A model generated the notes under the pieces. It did not search any database, was not told the DNA's origin, and saw nothing but the letters and a program-made list of their open reading frames with translations. The position numbers and the translations under genes were made by a program. From Bythopirellula sp. (lineage in GTDB: Bacteria > Planctomycetota > Planctomycetia > Pirellulales > Lacipirellulaceae), in contig JANQQA010000221.1 of NCBI GenBank assembly GCA_028285205.1, forward strand, positions 1-53,469: a stretch of DNA of 53,469 nt. The letters run 5' to 3'. Below, one piece after another: positions 26,742 to 35,933 of this stretch (the stretch's first letter is position 1; every line of letters starts with the position of its first letter).

Positions 26742-27469
26742 TCTGAAACCTCTGCTTCAGTTTCGTCTGGCACAACCATCGACTCCGTACCGCCATCTGA
26801 CACAACCACAAGTTCCTCGGAACCGGACGGCTCGGCCGCAGCTGCTTCCTCCGACAGGTCGATGCCGCCAAAGCACATAAACGCCAGTGCCATCAGACCA
26901 ACCGTCATGAAAGTGATCCCTAAACCCTTGAGCCCGTCGGGCACATCGCTGTACTTCATTTTCTCACGAATGCCCGCCAGACCAGCAATCGCCAAGGCCC
27001 AACCGAAACCGGAACCTAAGCCGTAAACAACACTTTCGGCGAAGTCATAGTCACGCTCTTGCATGAACAACGAACCTCCCAAGATTGCGCAGTTCACGGT
27101 GATCAGAGGCAAGAAGATTCCCAGCGTGTTGTACAGCGGCGGGAAGAAGCGATCGAGCGACATCTCCAAGATTTGCACCATTGCCGCGATCGTGCCGATG
27201 AAGGTGATCAACGACAGAAACTCTAAGTTGACCGAGGAGAAATCGCTACCGAACCAACGCGCAAGCGCTCCCTCCTTGAGCAAGTAGTTCAGTAGAAAGT
27301 TGTTCAGTGGGATAGTGATTCCCATGATGACAATTACTGCGCCCCCCAGTCCGATCGCCGACTTCACACTTTTGGAGATCGCCAAGAATGTGCACATCCC
27401 GAGAAAGAACGCGAGCGCGAGATTCTCGATGAATACTGCATTCAGGAAGATATTTATGTAGTGATCCAT
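26738..27469 (-). CDS. nqrE: Na+-NQR subunit E with acidic C-terminal extension
   Basis: 243 residues, roughly 40 longer than the usual NqrE. The core has six membrane helices and [12 protein letters not shown], whose cysteine helps hold the membrane iron centre. After the final helix ([15 protein letters not shown]) there is an extra tail rich in Glu, Ala and Ser with an [12 protein letters not shown] stretch; it has no recognised fold. Together with NqrD it forms the pseudo-symmetric Fe-binding pair. The gene ends four bases inside nqrF, so the tail may simply reflect stop-codon drift retained by coupling. Confidence 0.95.
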   Translation of the reverse strand: MDHYINIFLNAVFIENLALAFFLGMCTFLAISKSVKSAIGLGGAVIVIMGITIPLNNFLLNYLLKEGALARWFGSDFSSVNLEFLSLITFIGTIAAMVQILEMSLDRFFPPLYNTLGIFLPLITVNCAILGGSLFMQERDYDFAESVVYGLGSGFGWALAIAGLAGIREKMKYSDVPDGLKGLGITFMTVGLMALAFMCFGGIDLSEEAAAAEPSGSEELVVVSDGGTESMVVPDETEAEVSE

Positions 27470-27474
27470 GATGC

Positions 27475-28143
27475 TTACAGTACAGGGTCTCTGTTGCTTT
27501 GTTCAGGTTTCCAGGTCCGCAACACCCAGATAATCAAGCCGATTAGGAAAAAGGCACTTGGCGGCAGGAGCATAAGCCCATTGGGAACGTACCAACCTTG
27601 CCAGACGGCCTCCCCGGCTTCGTTGACAACTTTCTGCAACGGCTGGAGCACGGTGATGCCGAAGAGCTTGCCGGAACCAAAAAGTTCCCGGAAAAAGCCG
27701 ACAATGATTAAGATCAAGCTGTACCCCAGAGCATTGCCGATGCCGTCGATCATGCTGATCAACGGCGGGTTCTTCATCGCGAACGCCTCGGCGCGCCCCA
27801 TGACAATGCAGTTGGTGATGATCAGACCGACGAACACGCTCATCGTCTTGCTCGCTTCGTAGGCGAATGCCTGCAGGAACTGGTCAACAACGATCACTAG
27901 CGACGAGATGATCGTCATCTGTACGATTATGCGGATGCTGCTGGGAATGTACATCCGGATCGCACTGACGGCGGCGTTGGACAAGCCCAGGACAAAGATA
28001 ACCGAAAGCGCCATTACGAACGACGTTTCCAGTTTCGTCGTAACAGCTAGCGCGGAACAGATGCCCAAGACCTGCAGCGCGATCGGGTTATCGTTCGCCA
28101 GCGGATTGAGCAGGACATCTTTCGGTTTGAGTTCAGCCATCAC
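27475..28143 (-). CDS. nqrD: Na+-NQR subunit D
   Basis: 222 residues, six membrane helices, normal length. [16 protein letters not shown] contains the conserved half-membrane helix cysteine for the Fe centre, and [16 protein letters not shown] is the family signature. Partner of NqrE in the membrane core. Five bases separate it from nqrE. A 165-base gap precedes it after nqrC, the largest gap in the operon, with no gene that I can support. Confidence 0.96.
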   Translation of the reverse strand: MMAELKPKDVLLNPLANDNPIALQVLGICSALAVTTKLETSFVMALSVIFVLGLSNAAVSAIRMYIPSSIRIIVQMTIISSLVIVVDQFLQAFAYEASKTMSVFVGLIITNCIVMGRAEAFAMKNPPLISMIDGIGNALGYSLILIIVGFFRELFGSGKLFGITVLQPLQKVVNEAGEAVWQGWYVPNGLMLLPPSAFFLIGLIIWVLRTWKPEQSNRDPVL

Positions 28144-28308
28144 AACACTCTTTTCGAGACAATGAACAATTCACGGCATCTATGCTGCAAAAGGCAGACC
28201 AGGAGCTTTCTCGCATCACCGATACTGCATTTACACTCACCGCATCGGCAGCTTCTGAATTCCTAACAAAGTGCCACATGGCGGTAGCTGCCCCTCTTCC
28301 ATCAACGA

Positions 28309-29106
28309 CTATTTCGAGCGTTGTTTCTCCAAGAACTTGCCAAAGCCATCCGGCCCGACCCAATATTGCACCAGGTTGGATACACCACGCGCTGTGATCG
28401 TCGCGCCGGAAAGCCCATCGATTTTGTGGTTGGCACCGGGAGCATTCGCGTCGACTTCGCCCTTGATGACTTCAAACTCGACGTTCCAATCATCATCAAA
28501 AACCTGTTTGCCTGGCCATTTCGACTTCCAAACCGGGTTGTCCACCTCTCCGCCGAGACCCGGTGTTTCTTTGTGTTCGTAAAACGTAATTCCGCCCACA
28601 GTACGGACGTCATCCCTCAATGCCAGAAACCCGTACAATGTCGACCACAGTCCTTTGCCATAGACCGGCAGCACAAACTGATCGCCTTTCTCGCTGTCCA
28701 TGATCTTGTAAACGAACGCATACTTCTCACGTCGTGCCACACCAGGCGTCGGACCGCCGGCGGTTTCTACGGCGGCGCTCAGGTCAGGCGTCTTGGCGGC
28801 TTTCTTCGCGTCGTAGCTCGCCGGATCGATGCCAGTGGCATCAGAGTTGACCTCTTCCCCAGTGCTCAGATCGACCAGCATTCGCTGAACTTTCGATTCA
28901 TCGTCGAACATCGCGAGAATCTCGGCGGTCGACATCTGCCCGACGTCGACGCCTGCCGCGAGCAATACGTTTCGCTGCTGGTCTAGCTTCTTGTTTGCGT
29001 CTTGACGCGAGCGCAGGCCGACGGCGGCGGCGGATACCAACACCGAGCAGGCGACGCACAGCACAAGTGCGACAAGCAGGGTCCCACCGATCGTATCACG
29101 CTTCAT
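28309..29106 (-). CDS. nqrC: Na+-NQR subunit C, FMN-bearing
   Basis: 265 residues: one N-terminal membrane helix ([20 protein letters not shown]) and a periplasmic FMN domain. The flavinylation motif SGAT is present near the C-terminus ([12 protein letters not shown], target Thr236), the substrate of the ApbE encoded downstream. [16 protein letters not shown] is the second conserved block. The start lies inside the end of nqrB (11-base overlap). Confidence 0.96.
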   Translation of the reverse strand: MKRDTIGGTLLVALVLCVACSVLVSAAAVGLRSRQDANKKLDQQRNVLLAAGVDVGQMSTAEILAMFDDESKVQRMLVDLSTGEEVNSDATGIDPASYDAKKAAKTPDLSAAVETAGGPTPGVARREKYAFVYKIMDSEKGDQFVLPVYGKGLWSTLYGFLALRDDVRTVGGITFYEHKETPGLGGEVDNPVWKSKWPGKQVFDDDWNVEFEVIKGEVDANAPGANHKIDGLSGATITARGVSNLVQYWVGPDGFGKFLEKQRSK

Positions 29107-30343
29107 AACGAGCCAACCTTCGCTTGATGTTCGATTGGATCACGAAAAAATCAATTAGCGGTGCCATCACATTGCCAAAAAGAATCGCCAGCATGATCCC
29201 CTCCGGAAATGCTGGATTGATCGTCCTAACAAGGATCGTCATCACTCCAATTAGAACGCCGTAAATCCACCGCCCAGTATCAGTCATTGCTGCGGAGACC
29301 GGATCGGTCGCCATGAAGACGGCTCCAAATGCGAAACCGCCAATCACCAAATGCCAGTGTGGTGCGAGATACATCATGGCATTGTCGCTGCCAGCACTGG
29401 CAGCCCATAGCAACGTACCCATACCGAGTGCTCCGATCACGCACCCGGCCATGATGCGCCAGGAGCCAACCCCCAGACCGATGAGCATCGCAGCGCCGAT
29501 CAAGCACGCAAGTGTTGAGGTCTCGCCCATGGAACCCTGCGTGAAACCAATAAAACAGTCTAACCAACTGAGGCTAGGGTTGGTGACGGTCGACACCGAT
29601 GCTGCTGTCGGATTGCTGGCGGCAGCCATCGCTCCCAAAGGGGTGGCGCCGGTGATGCCATCAGCCGCGGCCCAAACGCCCTCGCCCCAACGGTTAGTTT
29701 CGCTGGAGATTTCCGAAGCATATGCAAAGTAGAGAAATGCTCTCGCAGTGAGCGCTGGATTCAAAAAGTTCTTGCCAGTTCCGCCAAAGATCTCTTTGCC
29801 AACCACGACCCCAAAAGTGATGCCGATTGCCACTTGCCATAGCGGAATCGTTGGCGGCAGGGTCAGCGGAAATAGCATGCCGGTGACCAAGAAGCCCTCA
29901 TTCACTTCGTGACCGCGAACAGTTGCGAACAGGACCTCCCACAGGCCACCAACCGTCATCGTGACGATGTAGACTGGCAGGAAGTACAGCGAACCGAGCA
30001 CCAGATTATCGAGGAAACTGCTCGGGTCATGCCCGAGCCCCAGAGCCTTGATGATCGGCTCACGCCACGTGTCCAACTGAGTGCCTAAGCCGTTTGCCAC
30101 GGCGTAGTTCGCTTGATAGCCCGTGTTGTACAGGGCCATAAAGATGCAGGGACCCAATGCCACGACTACCAACGACATCATCCGCTTGAGGTTCATTCCA
30201 TCGCGAACATGCGAGGGACTCAGCGTCGTGTCACTGGGGGAATACAGGAACGTATCGATCGCCTCATACAAGGGATAGAGCCGTTCCAGCTTTCCGCCCT
30301 TGTCAAACGATGGATGCAGCCTGTCTAGTAGTTTCCGTAGCAC
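29096..30343 (-). CDS. nqrB: Na+-NQR subunit B, FMN- and riboflavin-binding
   Basis: 415 residues, about ten membrane helices; the largest membrane subunit, with the Na+ path and quinone site. The covalent-FMN motif appears as TGAT ([12 protein letters not shown], target Thr234). [15 protein letters not shown] and [16 protein letters not shown] are family signatures. Overlaps nqrC by 11 bases; 104 bases separate it from nqrA, where a hairpin is present (30413-30437). Confidence 0.96.
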   Translation of the reverse strand: MLRKLLDRLHPSFDKGGKLERLYPLYEAIDTFLYSPSDTTLSPSHVRDGMNLKRMMSLVVVALGPCIFMALYNTGYQANYAVANGLGTQLDTWREPIIKALGLGHDPSSFLDNLVLGSLYFLPVYIVTMTVGGLWEVLFATVRGHEVNEGFLVTGMLFPLTLPPTIPLWQVAIGITFGVVVGKEIFGGTGKNFLNPALTARAFLYFAYASEISSETNRWGEGVWAAADGITGATPLGAMAAASNPTAASVSTVTNPSLSWLDCFIGFTQGSMGETSTLACLIGAAMLIGLGVGSWRIMAGCVIGALGMGTLLWAASAGSDNAMMYLAPHWHLVIGGFAFGAVFMATDPVSAAMTDTGRWIYGVLIGVMTILVRTINPAFPEGIMLAILFGNVMAPLIDFFVIQSNIKRRLARYEA

Positions 30344-30412
30344 TTGGCGCTTTCTTAGCGTGTTACAACTGGTTTAGTACAATCGTCTCTGTGGTACCTA
30401 TATCTCTTTGAA

Positions 30413-30437
30413 TGACGAATTGAATCCTCGTTCGTCA
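30413..30437. other. Inverted repeat between nqrA and nqrB
   Basis: TGACGAA (30413-30419) and TTCGTCA (30431-30437) form a 7-bp stem with an 11-base loop, starting 10 bases after the nqrA stop. No T-run follows, so it is not a classical terminator. It may affect mRNA processing or stability between the two cistrons. Confidence 0.35.
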
Positions 30438-30447
30438 CTGCCCAGCG

Positions 30448-31821
30448 CTATCCCTCAGCTTCGATGGTGGTGAGGTTCTTTCGCAGCATGGGCCCGTAAT
30501 CGTGCTTGCCTGGACAAACGTAGGTGCACAGCGAGAGGTCTTCTTCGTCGAGTTCCAATGCGCCGAGTTGCTCGGCGTACTCGATGTCATCGGTGACCAG
30601 CGCTTTCAGCAGCGGCGTCGCTACGATGTCCAGCGGCATCACCTGCTCGTACATGCCAATCGGAATGATCGCCCGTGGACTGCCTTCGGTGCTGGTGTTG
30701 AAGTCAAACTGCTGCGGACCGTCGGAGTTGTTGATCCAAGCCGACGAGAAGACTCTGCGAATCGAAAACTTGTCGGCTCCCGGCATCGCCCAGCCAAGAA
30801 AGTCGCGGTGGCCGCCCTCCGCCAAGACAGACACCTGGTTATGGTACCGACCCAAGTAATCGACGGGTGCGACGCTCTTTCGGCCTGAGAGTACCGAACC
30901 GGAGACCACCCGGACCTGCTGGTTGTCGCTGACAGCATACTGATCGGCCGTTAGTTCCCCGAGCGAAGCGCCGATGCGTGTGCGAAGCAAACGCGGCTTC
31001 GACACGACCGGGCCGGCAAGCGAAACGACGCGATCCGTCCAGATTTCGCCAGTCAAAAACAGGTGGCCTACCGCCACAACGTCTTGGTAGCCAATGTACC
31101 AAACTGCCTTGCCGCGACTAACAGGACGCAGAAAGTGGATGTGAGTTCCCACCAGGCCGGCCGGATGCGGCCCGTCGAATGCGTGGAACACGGCCGGCGT
31201 TTTTCCTTCACCAGGAATCGTCGACCCCGCCTTTCGACACACTTGCACATGACCGTCGGTGAGGGTGCTCAAGACTTCCAATCCGGCGATGAAGTCGCCC
31301 TGATGTTGCTCGAGCACAACTTCGGGATCGGCGGCCAGCGGATTGGTATCGATAGCCGTCACAAACAGCGCGTCGGGAACCATGTCCAGCGCCGGCACTT
31401 TGCTGTACGGACGCGTCCGCAACGATGTCCAAAGTCCTGACGCGACAAGCTGTTCGCAAACCTCACGGCGATCGAGCTTCGCAAGATTATGGTCTGGGAA
31501 GGTTTGGAAGGTGACTTGGTCATCTCCCTCCACTTCGATTACCAAGGACTCAAACTTGCGTTTGGCCCCTCGGTTCACCGCTTTCACTATACCGGCCGCG
31601 GGAGCAGTGTACTGGACGCCGGGCGTCTTTTTGTCGACGAAGACCGTTTGGCCTTTTTTGACGCGGTCTCCATCAACGACGTGCATCGTCGGCTTCATGC
31701 CAATGTAGTCGTCGCCCAACAGCGCCACGTGACGCACTGGTGGCGCGTCGGAAATCGACTGCTCCGGCGCACCCGCAATTGGCAAATCCAAGCCTCTGTC
31801 AATTCGAATGACACTGGTCAT
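30448..31821 (-). CDS. nqrA: Na+-NQR subunit A
   Basis: 457 residues, soluble cytoplasmic subunit without membrane helices. The N-terminus carries RHVALLGDDYIGMKPTMHV and VFVDKKTPGVQYTAPAAG, a biotinyl-lipoyl-like fold typical of NqrA/RnfC. The C-terminal CTYVCPGKHDYGPML is conserved in NqrA. First gene of the operon; the promoter region lies in 31822-32076, shared with the divergent uracil-DNA glycosylase gene. No strong Shine-Dalgarno site precedes ATG 31821. Confidence 0.96.
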   Translation of the reverse strand: MTSVIRIDRGLDLPIAGAPEQSISDAPPVRHVALLGDDYIGMKPTMHVVDGDRVKKGQTVFVDKKTPGVQYTAPAAGIVKAVNRGAKRKFESLVIEVEGDDQVTFQTFPDHNLAKLDRREVCEQLVASGLWTSLRTRPYSKVPALDMVPDALFVTAIDTNPLAADPEVVLEQHQGDFIAGLEVLSTLTDGHVQVCRKAGSTIPGEGKTPAVFHAFDGPHPAGLVGTHIHFLRPVSRGKAVWYIGYQDVVAVGHLFLTGEIWTDRVVSLAGPVVSKPRLLRTRIGASLGELTADQYAVSDNQQVRVVSGSVLSGRKSVAPVDYLGRYHNQVSVLAEGGHRDFLGWAMPGADKFSIRRVFSSAWINNSDGPQQFDFNTSTEGSPRAIIPIGMYEQVMPLDIVATPLLKALVTDDIEYAEQLGALELDEEDLSLCTYVCPGKHDYGPMLRKNLTTIEAEG

Positions 31822-31930
31822 AGAAACGGCGGGAGTTAATTCTTACTTACGGAGCTGCCCAGTGAGCGAAGACGCACAACCTTCCGGGGAATCCTTGTCT
31901 CACCAGATCGAGGCAGCAGTTAGATGGGTT

Positions 31931-31946
31931 TGTGAATTTTTTCACG
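31931..31946. promoter_or_regulatory. CRP/FNR-like palindrome in the nqr/SMUG1 divergent region
   Basis: TGTGA-ATTTTT-TCACG matches the CRP consensus TGTGA-N6-TCACA at nine of ten defined positions. It lies 110 bases upstream of nqrA. On the nqrA strand a TTGACT (31964-31959) and an A-rich -10-like AAAAAT (31941-31936) overlap it, so binding could repress or activate. A CRP/FNR-family protein would be the expected binder. The site is short, so chance cannot be excluded. Confidence 0.4.
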
Positions 31947-32076
31947 AATGCCGCCGCAAGTCAATAACTTACTACCAGCACTAGGTTTGGGCAAGACCGG
32001 AACATACGTCGCCCGTGAATTTCATACCGCATTCCGCACCTTGCGTAAACGCCGCCGGAACCCCAAACTGCGGGCC

Positions 32077-32820
32077 ATGTCTGCTATTGAAAAGTCTATT
32101 TCCGCCGCCCAACAGCTGGCTCAAGACGTCAGCGAGCTGAGCTTTGCCCCACCGGTCTCGCACGTTTACAATCCGCTGGATTATGCGTGGACAGCCCACG
32201 AGCAGTACCTGCGCCGCATGAATCCCAAGGGCTGCCGCGTGCTGTTTCTCGGGATGAACCCGGGCCCATGGGGGATGGCGCAGACGGGCGTCCCGTTCGG
32301 TCAGGTCGAAGCTGTACGAGACTGGCTCAAGATCGATGCCGAGGTTGGGCGTCCAGACGATGAGCATCCCAAACGGCCCATCGAAGGCCTCAATTGTCAG
32401 CGCAGCGAGGTTTCGGGCGAACGACTGTGGGGGCTGTTCCGTCACAGGTTCGCGACGCCGGATGAATTTTTCGCCGAGCACATGGTCGCCAACTACTGCC
32501 CATTGGTGTTCATGGAATCGTCTGGCAAAAATCGCACACCCGACAAACTGCCGGTCTCTGAGCGTGAGCCCCTCGACCGCGTCTGCGATGCGCACCTTGA
32601 TGCGCTGCTCGCCGCCACACAGCCCGAGTGGGCCGTCGGCATCGGCGTTTACGCGGAGAAATGCCTGCAGCGCGTTGTGAACGGCGCGACGACAAAGGTC
32701 ACACGCATCCTTCACCCCAGCCCCGCTAGCCCTGCCGCTAACCGAGGTTGGGCGGCCGCGGCAACCGGGCAGCTTGAAGACTCGTGTGTTTGGTCCGCGA
32801 CCGTTGACCCCTTTCACTAG
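32077..32820 (+). CDS. SMUG1-type uracil-DNA glycosylase
   Basis: 247 residues from ATG 32077; a longer frame from 31948 would read through the divergent promoter region. Motif 1 FLGMNPGPWGMAQTGVPFG (about 58-76) and motif 2 HPSPASPAANRGW are close to the single-strand-selective monofunctional uracil-DNA glycosylase (SMUG1) family. The asparagine in GMNPG activates water, and the HPSP loop penetrates the helix. Removes uracil and oxidised pyrimidines in base excision repair. SMUG1 is best known from animals, but bacterial members exist, including in planctomycetes. Divergent from nqrA; its 3' end contains the sucC promoter. Confidence 0.88.
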   Translation: MSAIEKSISAAQQLAQDVSELSFAPPVSHVYNPLDYAWTAHEQYLRRMNPKGCRVLFLGMNPGPWGMAQTGVPFGQVEAVRDWLKIDAEVGRPDDEHPKRPIEGLNCQRSEVSGERLWGLFRHRFATPDEFFAEHMVANYCPLVFMESSGKNRTPDKLPVSEREPLDRVCDAHLDALLAATQPEWAVGIGVYAEKCLQRVVNGATTKVTRILHPSPASPAANRGWAAAATGQLEDSCVWSATVDPFH

Positions 32821-32833
32821 GCAGCGCTATACT
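32804..32833 (+). promoter_or_regulatory. Probable sucC promoter
   Basis: TTGACC (32804-32809), an 18-base spacer and TATACT (32828-32833) lie across the end of the uracil-DNA glycosylase gene, about 50 bases before the sucC ATG. Just downstream, AATGA-TTAAT-TCATT (32844-32858) is a perfect inverted repeat placed near the predicted start point and could be an operator. Confidence 0.55.
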
Positions 32834-32882
32834 CGACGATACTAATGATTAATTCATTCCAACTGCCTGAAGACGAGTTGAC

Positions 32883-34067
32883 ATGAAAATTCACGAATAC
32901 CAGGCGAAGCAGCTGCTTCGTGAGGCGAACATCGCTGTTCCTGAAAGCATCGTGGCCCGGTCGGCCGACGAGGCTGCTGCCGCGTTCAAAGCGCTCGGTG
33001 GCTCGATCGCGGTTGTGAAGGCGCAGATTCACGCCGGCGGTCGAGGCAAAGGCACGATCAAGACGAATCCCGAACAGAAGGGCGTGCAGCTGGTAAAATC
33101 CGCCGAAGAAGCAGCGAGCGTGGCCGAGAATCTCCTTGGAAATGAACTCGTCACGATCCAAACTGGACCCGAGGGTAAAGCAGTTCAGCAAGTGCTCGTT
33201 GAAGCGGGTTGTGACATCGCCCGCGAACTGTATCTCGGCATCGTGGTCGATCGAGCGGAAGGCCTACCGGTGCTGATGGTCTCCAGCGAGGGCGGCGTTA
33301 ACATCGAAGAAGTCGCCGCCAAAACTCCGGAATTGATCTTCAAGGAGCACTTCCATCCCGATACTGGACTGCAGAGCTCGCAGGTCGGATCGCTATGCGA
33401 GAAGCTCGGCATCACCGGCGACAGCGTGAAGTCGGCCGAGAAGTTCATGACGGCCCTGTGCAAGCTCTTCGTCGACCTGGATTGCTCAATCGCGGAGATT
33501 AACCCACTGGTGGTCACCGGCGGTGGCGAGATCATCGCATTGGACGCCAAGATCAACTTTGACGACAACGCCCTGTTCCGCCATAAGGAACTTGAAGAGC
33601 TGCGGGACTTGAGCGAAGAGGACCCCGCCGAGGTCCGCGCCGGACAGGCCGGACTAAGCTACGTCGCGCTCGACGGCAACATCGGTTGCCTAGTCAATGG
33701 CGCCGGTCTGGCGATGAGCACGATGGACCTGATCAAGCTGCACGGCGGCGAGCCAGCAAACTTCCTTGACGTCGGCGGAAGTGCGAATGTTGAGAGCGTG
33801 ACCGAGGCCTTCCACATCATCCTCGGCGACGAGGCAGTCAAGGCAGTCTTGGTGAACATCTTCGGCGGCATCATGCAGTGCACGACGATCGCGAACGCTA
33901 TCCTCGAAGCGTACAAACAAGTCGGCTTCAATGTGCCGCTGGTCGTTCGTCTCGAGGGAACCGAAGTGGAAGAGGGTCGTAAGCTCTTGGCCGAAAGTGA
34001 CGTGGATATCATTTCGGCGAGCGACCTAACGGATGCAGCCAATAAAGTTGTGGCGGCGATTGCATAA
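32883..34067 (+). CDS. sucC: Succinate-CoA ligase (ADP-forming) beta subunit
   Basis: 394 residues, family length. ATP-grasp domain ([15 protein letters not shown] at the start; [14 protein letters not shown] as the nucleotide loop) and C-terminal CoA-ligase domain with [10 protein letters not shown] and [10 protein letters not shown]. Forms the TCA-cycle enzyme with SucD, making ATP from succinyl-CoA. AGGAG (34067-34071) overlaps the stop codon, as expected for a directly following sucD, but an inserted element now separates the two genes. Confidence 0.97.
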   Translation: MKIHEYQAKQLLREANIAVPESIVARSADEAAAAFKALGGSIAVVKAQIHAGGRGKGTIKTNPEQKGVQLVKSAEEAASVAENLLGNELVTIQTGPEGKAVQQVLVEAGCDIARELYLGIVVDRAEGLPVLMVSSEGGVNIEEVAAKTPELIFKEHFHPDTGLQSSQVGSLCEKLGITGDSVKSAEKFMTALCKLFVDLDCSIAEINPLVVTGGGEIIALDAKINFDDNALFRHKELEELRDLSEEDPAEVRAGQAGLSYVALDGNIGCLVNGAGLAMSTMDLIKLHGGEPANFLDVGGSANVESVTEAFHIILGDEAVKAVLVNIFGGIMQCTTIANAILEAYKQVGFNVPLVVRLEGTEVEEGRKLLAESDVDIISASDLTDAANKVVAAIA

Positions 34068-34081
34068 GGAGCGACTAGCAA

Positions 34082-34488
34082 TCAGCTGTCAGCAGTCAGC
34101 TTCGCACTGGAAAGTCGAAAGGTGAAGGACTTTAACGACTTAATCGTCTGGAAGAAAGCGCACCACGCGACCTTAGAAATATATAAATACACGAGAGGAT
34201 TCCCCGTCGAGGAACGATTTGGCTTGACGAGCCAAGTGAGACGAAGCGCGGCATCGATCGCAGCGAACATCGCAGAAGGTTGCGGTCGAGGATCGGACGG
34301 AGACTTCGGACGCTTCTTGCAAATTGCGATGGGATCAGCATCGGAGACAGAGTATCACGTGCGGCTAGCAAAAGATCTGGGCTTCCTGAGCAACGAGACT
34401 GCGGCGCACCTAACCAATCACATCCACGAAATTAAACGCATGTTGGCATCACTAATCAAAAAGCTGAATGCTGACCGCTGATAGCTGA
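34082..34488. mobile_element. Candidate element bounded by inverted TCAGCNN heptamer arrays
   Basis: Left end: three contiguous 7-mers TCAGCTG, TCAGCAG, TCAGCTT (34082-34102). Right end, inverted: AAGCTGA, ATGCTGA, CCGCTGA, TAGCTGA (34461-34488), i.e. four TCAGCNN units on the other strand. Between them is one gene for a four-helix-bundle protein whose last codons are part of the right array. The interior has AT-rich stretches (around 34176-34190) unlike the flanking suc genes. No transposase is encoded and no clear target duplication is seen, so mobility would have to be supplied in trans. The unit interrupts sucC-sucD. Confidence 0.6.
34122..34481 (+). CDS. Four-helix-bundle protein (S23/Avd-like family)
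   Basis: 119 residues from GTG 34122. The sequence FNDLIVWKKAHHATLEIY, then GLTSQVRRSAASIAANIAEG and FLQIAMGSASETEYHV, is typical of the four-helix-bundle family first seen in 23S rRNA intervening sequences and related to the Avd protein of diversity-generating retroelements. Family members are small basic pentamers that may bind nucleic acid. Here there is no rRNA and no reverse transcriptase nearby. The C-terminal codons (KLNADR and stop) are made from the right heptamer array, so gene and repeat have evolved as a unit. Its function in this setting is unknown. Confidence 0.9.
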   Translation: MKDFNDLIVWKKAHHATLEIYKYTRGFPVEERFGLTSQVRRSAASIAANIAEGCGRGSDGDFGRFLQIAMGSASETEYHVRLAKDLGFLSNETAAHLTNHIHEIKRMLASLIKKLNADR

Positions 34489-34499
34489 GAGCTTATTCA

Positions 34500-35375
34500 A
34501 TGAGCATATTAGTCAACAAAGATACTAAAGTCGTTTGCCAAGGCATCACCGGCCGCGCTGGCGAATTCCACAGCAAGAACTGCATCGAGTACGGCACTCA
34601 GTTGGTGTGCGGCGTGACGCCGGGTAAAGGTGGGCAGGAAGTGCTCGGCGTGCCGGTTTACGACACGGTAGCCGAAGCGGTCGAGAAACAGGGCGTCGAT
34701 GCGAGCATGATCTTTGTGCCGCCCGCGTTCACCGCGGGCGCGATCCTGGAAGCCGTCGACGCGGGGATCAAGACCATCGTTGCGATCACCGAAGGCGTGC
34801 CGGTGCTCGACATGGCGCGTGTGTATGACAAGATCAAAGGCCGTGACGATGTGAACCTCATCGGGCCGAACTGCCCAGGCGTGATCACCTCTGACGAGTG
34901 CAAAATCGGCATCATGCCTGGCTACATCCACAAGAAAGGCACCGTCGGAGTGATGAGCCGCAGTGGCACACTCACCTACGAAGCTGTGTGGCAGTTGTCG
35001 AATGTCGGCCTCGGCCAGACCACCTGCGTCGGGCTCGGCGGCGATCCGATCGTCGGCACCTCGTTTATCGACTTGCTGAAGATGTACCAGGAAGATGACG
35101 CGACGGAAGCGATCATCATGATTGGCGAAATCGGTGGCACCGCCGAGGAAGAGGCCGCCGCGTTCGTGAAAGAGAATGTCACCAAACCGGTGGCCGCATT
35201 CATCGCCGGCCGCACGGCTCCCCCGGGCAAGCGCATGGGTCACGCCGGAGCGATCATCTCGGGAGGCAAAGGCACAGCCGAAGAGAAAATTGCCGCGCTG
35301 GAAGATGCCGGCATCGAAGTCGCCCAAAGCCCCGCCGACATGGGCGCGGCAATTCAACGCGCGATGGCCAAATAG
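34500..35375 (+). CDS. sucD: Succinate-CoA ligase (ADP-forming) alpha subunit
   Basis: 291 residues, normal length. [20 protein letters not shown] is the CoA-binding loop, GPNCPGVI follows, and [17 protein letters not shown] contains the phosphorylated histidine. Complete and apparently functional. The start lies only 12 bases after the right edge of the heptamer element, and GAGAG there, partly element-derived, is the only nearby Shine-Dalgarno-like sequence. Expression therefore may now depend on the inserted sequence. Confidence 0.97.
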   Translation: MSILVNKDTKVVCQGITGRAGEFHSKNCIEYGTQLVCGVTPGKGGQEVLGVPVYDTVAEAVEKQGVDASMIFVPPAFTAGAILEAVDAGIKTIVAITEGVPVLDMARVYDKIKGRDDVNLIGPNCPGVITSDECKIGIMPGYIHKKGTVGVMSRSGTLTYEAVWQLSNVGLGQTTCVGLGGDPIVGTSFIDLLKMYQEDDATEAIIMIGEIGGTAEEEAAAFVKENVTKPVAAFIAGRTAPPGKRMGHAGAIISGGKGTAEEKIAALEDAGIEVAQSPADMGAAIQRAMAK

Positions 35376-35414
35376 ATTTGCTCGCTGATCCGTCTAATAC
35401 GTAGAAACGGCCCA

Positions 35415-35933
35415 TTGAATCTTCTTAGCGAACTGAAGAAGTTCGACGGCAAGCGGATTCAGCCGCTCGAGAAGATTGCGTTGCAAGTCGCGGGCGACTC
35501 GCAATTAGTCAGCCTTCTCATTGGTGCCGCGGAAAGCGATGACTTACGGACCCAAACCGCGGCCACTTGGGTGCTGAGACGTGTACGGGAGGACGGTCAT
35601 GCTTTCTCCGACGCGCAGTGCAGCGAAATTCTGAAGTTGATTTCTTCTGTCGACGACTGGGAGGCAAGGCTGCACCTATTGCAGTTGTTGCCCCAGATCA
35701 ACTTGCCGAAAGACCTGGAGGAGACGCTCTTCCGCACAATTGCTAATTTCCTGGACTCCGAAGAAAACAAGTTCGTTCGCGCTTGGTCCTACAATGCGCT
35801 GATCTCGATCGCCGACCAGGCTTCTCAGTTACGTGACGAAACGTCGCGTTACGTCTCGCGTGGCCAACGCGAAGAGGCTGCCTCCATCAAAGCTAGAATC
35901 CGCAATGCCGCAAAGCAAGTCGATTGGCTCTGA
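35415..35933 (+). CDS. HEAT-like helical hypothetical protein
   Basis: 172 residues from TTG 35415. Predicted entirely helical, with repeating helix pairs (TQTAATWVLRRVREDG, WEARLHLLQLLPQI, VRAWSYNALISIADQ), suggesting HEAT-like repeats. No catalytic motif, no signal peptide. Probably a protein-interaction or regulatory scaffold; no named family recognised. Follows sucD by 39 bases and ends exactly against the convergent beta-barrel gene, with no spacer. Confidence 0.6.
   Translation: MNLLSELKKFDGKRIQPLEKIALQVAGDSQLVSLLIGAAESDDLRTQTAATWVLRRVREDGHAFSDAQCSEILKLISSVDDWEARLHLLQLLPQINLPKDLEETLFRTIANFLDSEENKFVRAWSYNALISIADQASQLRDETSRYVSRGQREEAASIKARIRNAAKQVDWL

Noticed and set aside
30502..31440. 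Several open frames of 110-130 codons antisense to nqrA
   Set aside because: They are shadows of a GC-rich, clearly identified gene; codon pattern follows nqrA.
34122..34481. Possibility that the four-helix-bundle gene marks a 23S rRNA intervening sequence or a diversity-generating retroelement
   Set aside because: Flanks are sucC and sucD, not rRNA, and there is no reverse transcriptase or template/variable repeat pair nearby.
34509..35357. A 282-codon frame antisense to sucD
   Set aside because: Mirror of the conserved sucD sequence; no independent features.
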